Shown in pieces: positions 1 through 4,917 of a stretch of 6,101 bases of DNA (positions are counted from its first letter, which is position 1; each line of letters begins with the position of its first letter). This stretch comes from Bacillota bacterium (GTDB taxonomy: Bacteria > Bacillota > Clostridia > Acetivibrionales > DTU013): NCBI GenBank assembly GCA_023439545.1, contig JAEXNT010000085.1, forward strand, positions 1 to 6,101. Direction: 5' to 3'. The notes beneath the pieces are model-generated. The model worked only from the letters and a program-made list of their open reading frames with translations. It was not told the DNA's origin and did no database searches. The translations under genes were made by a program, and so were the position numbers.

Positions 1-237
1 CACCGCCTTCGCCACTCCGCACTGCCGTATTTCGCACACGTTGCAATAGCCGATCTTACGGCCGTCCTTCGACAGGCAGCCGTCACAGTTCACATCCTCC
101 GGCTTTATTTCCATGCCGAATTCCTTACCCCATTGTTCCGCCACCTTCGCCCGTGCATCGTTGTCATCGTTGATTGTTGCAACGTAAGCAGGACAGATAC
201 CGCAGTCCAGGCCACAATAGGCAATTATTTTTTCCAT
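1..237 (-). CDS. DUF3795 domain protein, N-terminal 79 residues (cut by window edge)
   Basis: The reading frame starts at an ATG at 237-235 and stays open to the left edge, giving 79 residues of an incomplete protein. A strong ribosome binding site (GGAGGGG, 250-244) lies 6 nt before the start. The protein opens MEKIIAYCGLDCGICPAY and continues with a C-D-G-C pair (Cys51, Cys54), then Cys65, Cys68 and Cys73. With Cys8, Cys12 and Cys15 this makes eight cysteines in three clusters. The pattern CGxDCxxCxAY, followed by CDGC and YCxxCxxRxC, is typical of the DUF3795 family, whose biochemical role is not established. The cysteine spacing suggests bound zinc or an iron-sulphur cluster, which is inference. 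The gene follows the tRNA operon terminator and so probably has its own promoter in 238-317, where I see no convincing sigma-A boxes. Confidence 0.85.
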   Translation of the reverse strand, partial: MEKIIAYCGLDCGICPAYVATINDDNDARAKVAEQWGKEFGMEIKPEDVNCDGCLSKDGRKIGYCNVCEIRQCGVAKAV

Positions 238-284
238 TTAGAACCCCTCCCGTATCGTAATATCTACAGGATATCTCAACACTG

Positions 285-300
285 TGACATATGTCTGTCA
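285..300. promoter_or_regulatory. Small inverted repeat upstream of the DUF3795 gene
   Basis: Positions 286-295 (GACATATGTC) are a perfect 10-bp palindrome. It overlaps a second pairing between TGACA at 285-289 and TGTCA at 296-300. It lies about 50 bp before the DUF3795 start, where a repressor operator would be plausible. Short palindromes also arise by chance, and no recognisable promoter is placed around it, so a regulatory role is only a possibility. Confidence 0.25.
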
Positions 301-317
301 TATTTATCCCTGAACAT

Positions 318-353
318 AAAAAAAAGAAAACGCATGTTTGCGTTTTCTTTTTT
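318..353 (-). terminator. Rho-independent terminator of the tRNA operon
   Basis: Read on the minus strand, a 15-bp stem (353-339 with 334-320) closes a 4-nt loop and runs into an uninterrupted T tract. The GC-containing core is GAAAACGCA paired with TGCGTTTTC, extended by A/T pairs. It begins immediately at the CCA end of tRNA-Gly, so transcription ends right after the last tRNA. The symmetric A/T flanks mean it could also work in the other orientation. Confidence 0.9.
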
Positions 354-427
354 GGAGCGGGATACGAGATTCGGACTCGCGACTTTCACCTTGGCAAGGT
401 GACACTCTACCACTGAGTTAATCCCGC
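353..427 (-). tRNA. tRNA-Gly (anticodon GCC), with unusual C55
   Basis: The 75-nt cloverleaf folds completely. Acceptor GCGGGAT pairs with ATCCCGC, with T73 and an encoded CCA. D stem ACTC pairs with GAGT, anticodon stem TCACC with GGTGA around loop TTGCCAA (anticodon GCC), and T stem GCGAG with CTCGT including one G-T pair. The D loop keeps the GG pair that contacts the T loop. The T loop reads TCCGAAT instead of the nearly universal TTCRANN, so position 55, normally a T made into pseudouridine, is C. This is the last gene of the Val-Asp-Phe-Gly operon. It is probably still a functional decoder of GGC and GGT, though the C55 change is odd. Confidence 0.95.
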
Positions 428-431
428 ATAC

Positions 432-480
432 AGATTATACCGCTTTCACGGATAATCTTTCAGCCTCGCTGTGCGAAGCC
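432..480 (-). other. Two hairpins in the Phe-Gly tRNA spacer
   Basis: The 92-nt spacer between tRNA-Phe and tRNA-Gly holds two hairpins. The first pairs AGATTATaCCG (432-442) with CGGATAATCT (449-458), with one bulged A. The second, at 463-480, pairs GCTTCGC with GCGAGGC on the transcribed strand, with one G-U pair and a 3-nt loop. They probably separate or expose the precursor for processing, which is inference. No further gene is visible in the spacer. Confidence 0.5.
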
Positions 481-519
481 TTCAAGCTGATATTAGTACC
501 GCCTGCTGCGGATAAATAT

Positions 520-595
<76 letters not shown>

Positions 596-601
596 ATAAG
601 T

Positions 602-625
602 ACAGATAACATTGCTGTTATCTGT
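602..625 (-). other. Perfect 10-bp hairpin in the Phe-Asp tRNA spacer
   Basis: ACAGATAACA (602-611) pairs perfectly with TGTTATCTGT (616-625) around a 4-nt loop. It fills most of the 35-nt spacer between tRNA-Asp and tRNA-Phe. No T tract follows it on the transcribed strand, so it is unlikely to terminate transcription. A role in precursor processing is the simplest reading, as inference. Confidence 0.6.
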
Positions 626-630
626 CTTAG

Positions 631-707
631 TGGCGACCCGAAGGGGGCTCGAACCCCTGACCTCTAGCGTGACAGGCTAGCGTTCTAACCAACTGAACTA
701 CCGGGCC
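631..707 (-). tRNA. tRNA-Asp (anticodon GTC)
   Basis: A 77-nt cloverleaf: acceptor GGCCCGG pairs with TCGGGTC through two G-T pairs, then G73, the expected discriminator for Asp, and an encoded CCA. D stem GTTC pairs with GAAC, anticodon stem CTAGC with GCTAG around CTGTCAC (anticodon GTC), and T stem AGGGG with CCCCT around TTCGAGC. It is the second gene of the operon and decodes GAC and GAT. Confidence 0.97.
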
Positions 708-738
708 AAATGTCGCTTGAGCGTGAAGCTTTTATTAA

Positions 739-760
739 AAAGATCTTTTAAAAGATCTTT
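739..760. repeat. Perfect 22-bp palindrome in the Asp-Val tRNA spacer
   Basis: The sequence is perfectly self-complementary about 749/750. It can also be read as two direct copies of AAAGATCTTT joined by TA. It touches the CCA end of tRNA-Val (position 760). On the transcribed strand it can fold on itself directly after the tRNA, and it lacks the GC-rich stem of a usual terminator. A processing or weak attenuation role is inference. Confidence 0.55.
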
Positions 761-835
761 GGTGGGAACTATAGGGCTCGAACCTATGACCCCCTGCTTG
801 TAAGGCAGGTGCTCTCCCAGCTGAGCTAAGCTCCC
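760..835 (-). tRNA. tRNA-Val (anticodon TAC)
   Basis: A 76-nt cloverleaf: acceptor GGGAGCT pairs with AGTTCCC through one G-T pair, then A73 and an encoded CCA. D stem GCTC pairs with GAGC, the anticodon loop is CTTACAA (anticodon TAC) on a CTGC/GCAG stem, and the T loop is the standard TTCGAGC. It is the first gene of the operon, about 24 nt after the predicted transcription start. It decodes GTA and GTG, and with wobble modification the other valine codons. Confidence 0.97.
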
Positions 836-865
836 GTGAACCTCTCGCGTCGAGCGACATTAATT

Positions 866-894
866 AGTATACAAAAAAGACCCTTCAAAGTCAA
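866..894 (-). promoter_or_regulatory. Sigma-A promoter of the tRNA operon
   Basis: On the minus strand TTGACT (894-889) and TATACT (871-866) are separated by exactly 17 bp. Each box matches the sigma-A consensus at five of six positions. Transcription would begin near 859, about 24 nt before tRNA-Val. The promoter sits in the 87-bp gap after hslO, where no terminator hairpin is evident, so some read-through from hslO into the tRNAs is possible. Confidence 0.85.
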
Positions 895-922
895 TAACAA
901 AATGAATTTTCTGCAAAGATAA

Positions 923-1804
923 TTATTCCAACGTGTTTACCAGCGCCCTGAGCTCGTCTTCAGTGAAATAGTATTTCCTGTTGCAGAAATGGCACATGAG
1001 CTCCGCGCCGTGCTGTTCGTCGGCCATATCGACCAGCTCTTTTTTGCCCAGGCTGACGAGGTTGCGCTCCATACGCTCCCTGCTGCAGTTGCATTCGAAT
1101 TTGCATGGCAGCCTGTCCGTTATTTCAAGACCCTTTTCTCCAAGCAGCCTTTGCAGTATCCCGGTGGGATCCAACCCATCGGTGAGCATGCATGTTATGG
1201 AATCCGCCAGGAAGATCTTGTCCTCGAGGAATTTGATGGTCTCCTCGTCGGTTCCCGGCATGAGCTGGATTATAAAGCCTCCGGAAGTGACAATGTTCTC
1301 GTCCGGGCTTACGAGTACTCCAAGGGAAACTACCGTCGGTATCTGCTCGGAATAAGCAAAATAATATGCCAGATCCTCGCCTATCTCGCCTGATACAAGG
1401 TCAACGTAGCCTACGTAAGGCTCTCTGAGGCCAAGATCCTTTATTACATTGAGATAGCCGGTCTTGCCGACTGCCCCGGCCACGTCGAAATGGCCTATCG
1501 CGTTCAGCGGCAGATAAACTTCGGGGTTGTAAACATAGCCCCTGACATTCGAGCTCGAATCGGATACTGCAATGATCCCGCCAAGCGGGCCGTCGCCCTT
1601 GATCTGGATAGTCAGCACATCCTTCTCGTTTTTGAACATCCTGCCCATCATCGCCGCCGCCGTAAGCGTCCTACCCAGGGCCGCCGAAGCTGCGCCCGAT
1701 GTGCCATGCAGATTGTGGGCCTCCTGAACGATATTCGTCGTGACTGCGGCAAACGCCCTTATCGAGCCGCTGGCAGCCGTCGCCCTAATTATATGATCCT
1801 CCAT
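923..1804 (-). CDS. hslO: Hsp33, redox-regulated molecular chaperone
   Basis: The 293-residue protein has the normal length for Hsp33, a cytoplasmic holdase that is inactive when reduced and zinc-bound. It binds unfolding proteins once oxidative or bleach stress forms disulphides in its C-terminal switch. The N-terminal domain opens MEDHIIRATAASGSIRAF and includes the family motifs around GRTLTAAAMM (45-53) and IKGDGPLGGI (68-77). The zinc switch is complete: Cys238-x-Cys240, 30 residues, then Cys271-xx-Cys274. The start is fixed by an AAGGAG site (1815-1810) 5 nt before the ATG. Its leader lies just beyond the 163-bp palindromic element, and I see no strong promoter between that element and the gene. 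The csp terminator upstream argues that hslO is a separate transcription unit. The tRNA operon follows on the same strand. Confidence 0.97.
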   Translation of the reverse strand: MEDHIIRATAASGSIRAFAAVTTNIVQEAHNLHGTSGAASAALGRTLTAAAMMGRMFKNEKDVLTIQIKGDGPLGGIIAVSDSSSNVRGYVYNPEVYLPLNAIGHFDVAGAVGKTGYLNVIKDLGLREPYVGYVDLVSGEIGEDLAYYFAYSEQIPTVVSLGVLVSPDENIVTSGGFIIQLMPGTDEETIKFLEDKIFLADSITCMLTDGLDPTGILQRLLGEKGLEITDRLPCKFECNCSRERMERNLVSLGKKELVDMADEQHGAELMCHFCNRKYYFTEDELRALVNTLE

Positions 1805-1833
1805 ACTCTCTCCTTCATTTAATACATTTAAAT

Positions 1834-1996
1834 GCTATGCTGTTGTTTTGAATTACGTGAGTTTTATGATGTAGAGCATATTAATGAGGCATTACTAAGG
1901 GCAAAGCTCTGTTTGAGCGAAGCGAGTTAGATTTGCCATAAAGCCGAATTTATATGCTCTAAGAATGAAACTCGTAATGAAAAACAACAGCATAGC
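1834..1996. repeat. 163-bp imperfect palindrome, REP/MITE-like intergenic element
   Basis: The two ends are inverted repeats. A 16-bp perfect arm (1834-1849 with 1981-1996) is followed, after a 2-bp mismatch, by 6 more pairs (1852-1857 with 1973-1978) and then 5 more (1860-1864 with 1968-1972). Inside, AGAGCATAT (1873-1881) pairs with 1952-1960, and GGCAAA (1900-1905) pairs with 1932-1937. The apex has GAGCGAAGCGAG (1915-1926), containing GCGAAGC, a heptamer known to form an unusually stable DNA mini-hairpin. About 42 bp in all can pair into one long cruciform or RNA hairpin. No open frame or clear target duplication is seen. It may be a non-autonomous mobile repeat or a structured RNA; which is not known. 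Confidence 0.8.
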
Positions 1997-2004
1997 TATT
2001 ATAT

Positions 2005-2034
2005 AAAAAACCCCGATATGATAATATCGGGGTT
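2005..2034 (-). terminator. Rho-independent terminator of the cold-shock gene
   Basis: CCCCGATAT (2011-2019) pairs with ATATCGGGG (2024-2032) around a 4-nt loop, extended by two A-T pairs. On the minus strand it is followed by six T residues. It lies 46 nt after the csp stop codon and only 8 bp from the palindromic element, which is therefore outside the csp transcript. Confidence 0.95.
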
Positions 2035-2060
2035 CTCGTCTGCTGATCTTAGAATTTATG

Positions 2061-2079
2061 TTAAAGTTGTTAACTTTAA
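2061..2079. repeat. AT-rich 8-bp hairpin just after the csp stop codon
   Basis: TTAAAGTT (2061-2068) pairs with AACTTTAA (2072-2079) around a 3-nt loop. It directly abuts the csp stop codon and precedes the main terminator. It contains no G-C pairs beyond one, so it is weak. It might help stabilise the transcript end, as inference. Confidence 0.4.
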
Positions 2080-2283
2080 TTACATAACCTTCGAAACATT
2101 TGCAGCCTGGGGTCCCTTTGCGCCTTCGACTACGTCGAATTCTACTTCGCAGCCTTCTTCGAGAGTCTTGAACCCATCCATAGTGATTGCTGAAAAGTGA
2201 ACGAATACGTCGTTTCCGTTATCTCTTTCAATGAAACCAAAACCTTTTTCAGCGTTGAACCATTTTACTCTTCCTCTTTGCAT
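2080..2283 (-). CDS. csp: Cold-shock domain protein (CspA family)
   Basis: The 67-residue protein is a single cold-shock domain of the usual length, an OB-fold that binds single-stranded RNA and DNA and melts RNA structure to help translation and transcription antitermination. Both nucleic-acid motifs are intact: RNP1 KGFGFI (13-18) and RNP2 VFVHF (26-30), after the hallmark VKWFNAEKG. The C-terminal GPQAANV is also typical. The start is supported by AGGAGG (2298-2293) 9 nt before the ATG. The gene stands alone between its own promoter and leader (2284-2489) and a strong terminator. Members of this family may be cold-induced or constitutive, and the sequence does not say which. Confidence 0.97.
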   Translation of the reverse strand: MQRGRVKWFNAEKGFGFIERDNGNDVFVHFSAITMDGFKTLEEGCEVEFDVVEGAKGPQAANVSKVM

Positions 2284-2315
2284 TGCTAAAAACCTCCTGA
2301 ATTTAACTTGGATCT

Positions 2316-2340
2316 GGCAGCACTATGTGCTCTTTTTGCC
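2316..2340 (-). promoter_or_regulatory. Stem-loop in the csp 5' leader
   Basis: GCAC (2320-2323) pairs with GTGC (2327-2330), and GGCA (2316-2319) pairs with TGCC (2337-2340), giving a two-part hairpin. It would sit at the start of the roughly 60-nt csp leader expected from the proximal promoter, well upstream of the ribosome binding site. csp leaders in other bacteria control translation and stability with temperature. Whether this one does is inference. Confidence 0.4.
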
Positions 2341-2351
2341 AAACCTTAATA

Positions 2352-2381
2352 AGTTTAGCACATTCCTTCATGGCTTGTCAA
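2352..2381 (-). promoter_or_regulatory. Proximal sigma-A promoter of csp
   Basis: On the minus strand there is a perfect TTGACA (2381-2376), an 18-bp spacer and TAAACT (2357-2352) preceded by TGC, an extended -10 motif. Transcription would begin near 2345, giving a leader of about 60 nt. Confidence 0.7.
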
Positions 2382-2459
2382 TGAGAGAAGATTACATAAA
2401 ACATGCTCAATGATATTTATCTATCCCTCATTAAGTTACCATAAATATGTTGCAATTTT

Positions 2460-2489
2460 ATTTTACCACAATCCTGTGTTAATATTCAA
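2460..2489 (-). promoter_or_regulatory. Possible distal promoter of csp
   Basis: TTGAAT (2489-2484), an 18-bp spacer and TAAAAT (2465-2460) preceded by TGG, again an extended -10 form, lie just after the methyltransferase stop codon. The leader would be about 170 nt, closer to the long leaders of cold-induced csp genes. The AT-rich background makes a chance match quite possible. Confidence 0.4.
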
Positions 2490-2506
2490 AGAAGCAACAA
2501 GTAATA

Positions 2507-3277
2507 TTATCCTGCTTTTTTGCAGACGAAGAACATCCTCTCGCAATCTTGCGGAGGTTTTCTAAAACGCAGCGCGTCATATACAGACAGCGTCTTAAAG
2601 CCTACCGCAGCCAGCATTTCAGATAATTCTTCCTTTTCGTAACAGCGTTCGTATTGCACTTCATCGAACCTTCTGTACCGGTCGCCTTCGCTTACGAAAA
2701 ACGTAAGATCGAACCTGCACAGCCTGGTACCGCTGTCGAAGCAGTTCTGCCAAACGTAAGCCACATCCTGGTCTGTCTCACCGAACGTGTTGTTTGATAA
2801 AATGCTATTGAATTTGAACGGCGTATTTATATCGAAAATGAACAACCCGCCTGGATTCAGGTAATTCGCCGCAAGCTTGAAAAATCGCCTCAGATCGCGC
2901 TTGTAAGTCACGTAATTTACGCTGTCCATCAGACTGGTTATAACATCCACCGTCCCGTACAATTCAAACCTCGTCATATCCTGATTCAGGAACAGTATGT
3001 CCGCTCCGCTATCAAGCGCCTTCTGCCGCGCACAGCTCAACATTTCGGCAGACTGATCGACGCCGATCATTTCGTAGCCTTTTTGGGACATTTCAAGGCA
3101 AAAGCTGCCCGTTCCGCAGCCAAGATCGGCTATCAGCCGAGGTCTGAGCCCGCTGCGCATACATATTGCTTCGACGTAATCCGCCCATTGCTTATAATCC
3201 ACGTCATGCATAAGCCTGTCGTAGAGATATGCAAAATCACCGTAAATGAGAACCACCCCACAAATACATAAAGTCAT
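2507..3277 (-). CDS. Class I SAM-dependent methyltransferase, substrate unknown
   Basis: The protein of up to 256 residues has a Rossmann-fold methyltransferase core. Motif I DLGCGTG (51-57) binds S-adenosylmethionine, GVDQSAEML (72-80) carries the acidic residue for the ribose, and NQDMTRF (98-104) and the post-II region DVITSLMDSVNY (111-122) follow. The end, from about 205, is the mixed strand region common to this small-molecule type. The substrate cannot be read from the sequence. Recognisable family similarity begins only at YGDFAYLYD (12-20). The ATG at 3277 has no ribosome binding site, whereas GGGGTGG (3259-3253) lies 5 nt before an ATT codon at 3247 that would start the protein right at the conserved block. 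The spore protein gene ends 8 bp upstream. No terminator is visible after the stop, so transcripts may run into csp. Confidence 0.9.
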   Translation of the reverse strand: MTLCICGVVLIYGDFAYLYDRLMHDVDYKQWADYVEAICMRSGLRPRLIADLGCGTGSFCLEMSQKGYEMIGVDQSAEMLSCARQKALDSGADILFLNQDMTRFELYGTVDVITSLMDSVNYVTYKRDLRRFFKLAANYLNPGGLFIFDINTPFKFNSILSNNTFGETDQDVAYVWQNCFDSGTRLCRFDLTFFVSEGDRYRRFDEVQYERCYEKEELSEMLAAVGFKTLSVYDALRFRKPPQDCERMFFVCKKAG

Positions 3278-3285
3278 GTGTACAT

Positions 3286-3483
3286 TTATTCTACCACATG
3301 ACTTAAGTCCTGCAAGGCTTTCTTTCTTTTAGAGATAAGTCCCCCAATTTTCCCGGTCTCCTTTGCAGAAAGGCTCTTCCAGCCGAATTGCAGCACCTTG
3401 TCGGCCAATCCGAGCTCCCGGGCTATTTCCAGTTTAATAGCATCAAGCTTTTTATCAAGCTTTTTATCAGGCTTTTTCTCCAT
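3286..3483 (-). CDS. Alpha/beta-type small acid-soluble spore protein (SspF-like)
   Basis: The 65-residue basic protein resembles minor alpha/beta-type SASPs, which coat DNA in the forespore, protect it from UV and heat, and are degraded at germination. KLEIARELGL (17-26) matches the family's first helix and contains the E-I-A site that the germination protease GPR cleaves (after Glu19). FGWKSLSAKETGKIGGL (33-49) matches the second conserved block with its Trp, Gly-x-Ile-Gly-Gly and following basic stretch. The N-terminus is a short lysine/aspartate repeat (DKKLDKKL). The start has an AAAGAGGTG site 5 nt before the ATG. A candidate sigma-G promoter lies just upstream. It sits between the S41 peptidase (69 bp away) and the methyltransferase. 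Lower similarity than major SASPs leaves some doubt. Confidence 0.8.
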   Translation of the reverse strand: MEKKPDKKLDKKLDAIKLEIARELGLADKVLQFGWKSLSAKETGKIGGLISKRKKALQDLSHVVE

Positions 3484-3522
3484 CTCCGCACCTCTTTGTA
3501 AATTCTGTTTATCCTGCCATTG

Positions 3523-3551
3523 TATTTTGTGGAGAAAACAGCCTTTTATGC
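3523..3551 (-). promoter_or_regulatory. Candidate sigma-G (forespore) promoter of the SASP gene
   Basis: On the minus strand GCATA (3551-3547) and CAAAATA (3529-3523) are 17 bp apart. The Bacillus sigma-G consensus is GHATR, 17-18 bp, CATAMTA, so the -35 box is a full match and the -10 box matches six of seven. It sits about 26 bp before the ribosome binding site of a spore protein gene, as expected, and its -35 box lies directly at the end of the S41 peptidase gene. Confidence 0.6.
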
Positions 3552-3552
3552 G

Positions 3553-4779
3553 TTATCTGCCTATTTTGCTTTTTACATTATCCAAAGCTGCCTTGAGCTG
3601 CACATCTTTATCCCTTGGGATCTGTGATGCCGGCAGGTTCCTGTATTCATCGGGAACCTTCACATCTATGTCAGGCATTATACCCTTTCCCTGTATGCAG
3701 ACCCCCGAAGGCGTAAAGTACCTTGAAATGGTAACCTTCAGTCCCGAGCCATCCTGCAGCAGCTTAAGCTCCTGCACAAGACCCTTGCCGAAGGTTTTGG
3801 TCCCTACAAGTGTCCCTCTCGAATAATCCTTAACCGCACCCGCCAGTATTTCTGAGGCGCTGGCACTGTTGCCGTTTGTCAATATTGCAAGCGGCAGCTT
3901 GATATAAGATTTGCCCGATTTCTTATATTGCCTGGCGCCGTTCCTATCCTCGGTATAGACTATGGTTCCTTCAGGAAGCAGGCTGTCGGCTATCTGCACG
4001 ACTTGTTCATAGGATCCTCCCGGATTGTCCCTCAAATCTATCACAAGCCCCTTGATCCCTTTATCGAGCATAGCATTGAGATTGTTTGCAAAGTATTTGG
4101 CAATCTCGCTATCGAACATCACGAGTCTTATGTATCCGATATCCCCGTCCATTACCTCGCTTCTTATATTCGAGGCCTTGATCTTCTGCCTTGTGATGTC
4201 GAACTGCATATATCTGTCTTCAGACGGCCTGTATACCGTTATCTTTACTTTTGTATTTTCCTTGCCCTTGATCATGCTAATTATCATATTTTCATCGCTT
4301 AATGCCGTAACATCCGTATCGTCGACCTTAACAATCCTGTCGCCCTGCTTTATGCCTGCTTTTTTGGCAGGCGAACCTTCGCTCGGCTCAATGATCGTCA
4401 GAAGGCCGTTCGTATCAACATTGACCGTGACGCCGATCCCGACATAACTGCCTGTGGACTTCTCCATGAAAGATTTCATCTGCTCCTTGTTGAAATAAAC
4501 GGTGTAGGGGTCCTTTAAGGAATCGGCCAGACCGCTGACAGCTCCCTCTATCAGTTTGTTTTGATCAACGTCCTGATAATAGTCGTCCGTCAATGTCTTC
4601 CTTACCTCGTTAAATTTAGCTACGTTCTGGTAGCTGACCTTGTTTGCATCGAAGAAAATGACATATCTGTTCCGGAAGGAGTTTATCGTGAAAAGCAGCA
4701 TTACGGTTGCCAATATTGCGATTGCTGCCGTTACCGCCAAGAAAATGATTACCTGCCGCTGCGTATACTTTTTCTCCAT
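3553..4779 (-). CDS. ctpA: C-terminal processing peptidase, PDZ/S41A family
   Basis: The 408-residue protein has one N-terminal membrane segment (about 10-32), after a short basic cytoplasmic end, so the rest lies outside the membrane. A PDZ domain (about 108-190) has the GIGV loop (114-117) and the SPAKKAGIKQGDRIVKVD block. The S41 protease domain (about 212-375) carries DLRDNPGG (248-255), NSASASE and TFGKGLVQ. By alignment with characterised family members the catalytic Ser307, Lys332 and Gln336 are all present at the usual 25- and 4-residue spacing. Relatives cleave envelope proteins at C termini, and in Bacillus CtpB takes part in the sigma-K checkpoint. The start has GAGGGG 7 nt upstream. 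It follows an M23 hydrolase gene, a common clostridial pairing near ftsEX, but a terminator lies between them and I see no clear promoter of its own. Confidence 0.95.
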   Translation of the reverse strand: MEKKYTQRQVIIFLAVTAAIAILATVMLLFTINSFRNRYVIFFDANKVSYQNVAKFNEVRKTLTDDYYQDVDQNKLIEGAVSGLADSLKDPYTVYFNKEQMKSFMEKSTGSYVGIGVTVNVDTNGLLTIIEPSEGSPAKKAGIKQGDRIVKVDDTDVTALSDENMIISMIKGKENTKVKITVYRPSEDRYMQFDITRQKIKASNIRSEVMDGDIGYIRLVMFDSEIAKYFANNLNAMLDKGIKGLVIDLRDNPGGSYEQVVQIADSLLPEGTIVYTEDRNGARQYKKSGKSYIKLPLAILTNGNSASASEILAGAVKDYSRGTLVGTKTFGKGLVQELKLLQDGSGLKVTISRYFTPSGVCIQGKGIMPDIDVKVPDEYRNLPASQIPRDKDVQLKAALDNVKSKIGR

Positions 4780-4850
4780 ATTATCGCCCCTCGCTAAAAC
4801 ATATTGATGTACTGGTCCAAAAGCCGATCAGTATATCCTATGCTGCTTGT

Positions 4851-4883
4851 AAAATAAATAAACCCGGTTTTTTTACCGGGTTT
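4851..4883 (-). terminator. Terminator after the M23 hydrolase gene
   Basis: AAACCCGGT (4860-4868) pairs perfectly with ACCGGGTTT (4875-4883) around a 6-nt loop, and the minus strand continues into a T-rich, interrupted tract (TTTATTTATTTT). It is 34 bp after the M23 stop codon and 71 bp before the S41 peptidase start. The interrupted T tract may make it leaky, allowing partial read-through into ctpA. Confidence 0.85.
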
Positions 4884-4917
4884 GAGTTTATCCTTTAGTC
4901 AGTTATTGTATGTATTC

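Noticed and set aside
133..402. Plus-strand open frame of 89 codons
   Set aside because: It runs across the DUF3795 start, the tRNA terminator and most of tRNA-Gly in antisense, has no ribosome binding site and resembles no family.
473..479. GCGAAGC in the Phe-Gly spacer, shared with the apex of the 163-bp element (1917-1923)
   Set aside because: A 7-base match without the rest of the element is likely coincidence or a common stable hairpin tip, so I do not call it a second copy of the repeat.
981..1393. Plus-strand open frames of 124 and 134 codons
   Set aside because: They lie entirely within hslO in antisense, and the hslO product is a full-length, clearly recognisable protein.
1834..1996. 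Element as an insertion sequence with target duplication
   Set aside because: No transposase frame exists and the flanks (AAT on the left, TATT on the right) do not form a direct duplication.
3398..4447. Plus-strand open frames of 120-140 codons, one rich in hydrophobic residues
   Set aside because: They are antisense to the SASP and ctpA genes. Their composition follows from the complementary codons and there are no supporting start signals.
4780..4850. Sigma-A promoter for ctpA using TATACT near 4827-4832
   Set aside because: No acceptable -35 box lies 16-18 bp upstream; the nearest TTTACA-like sequence is only about 12 bp away.
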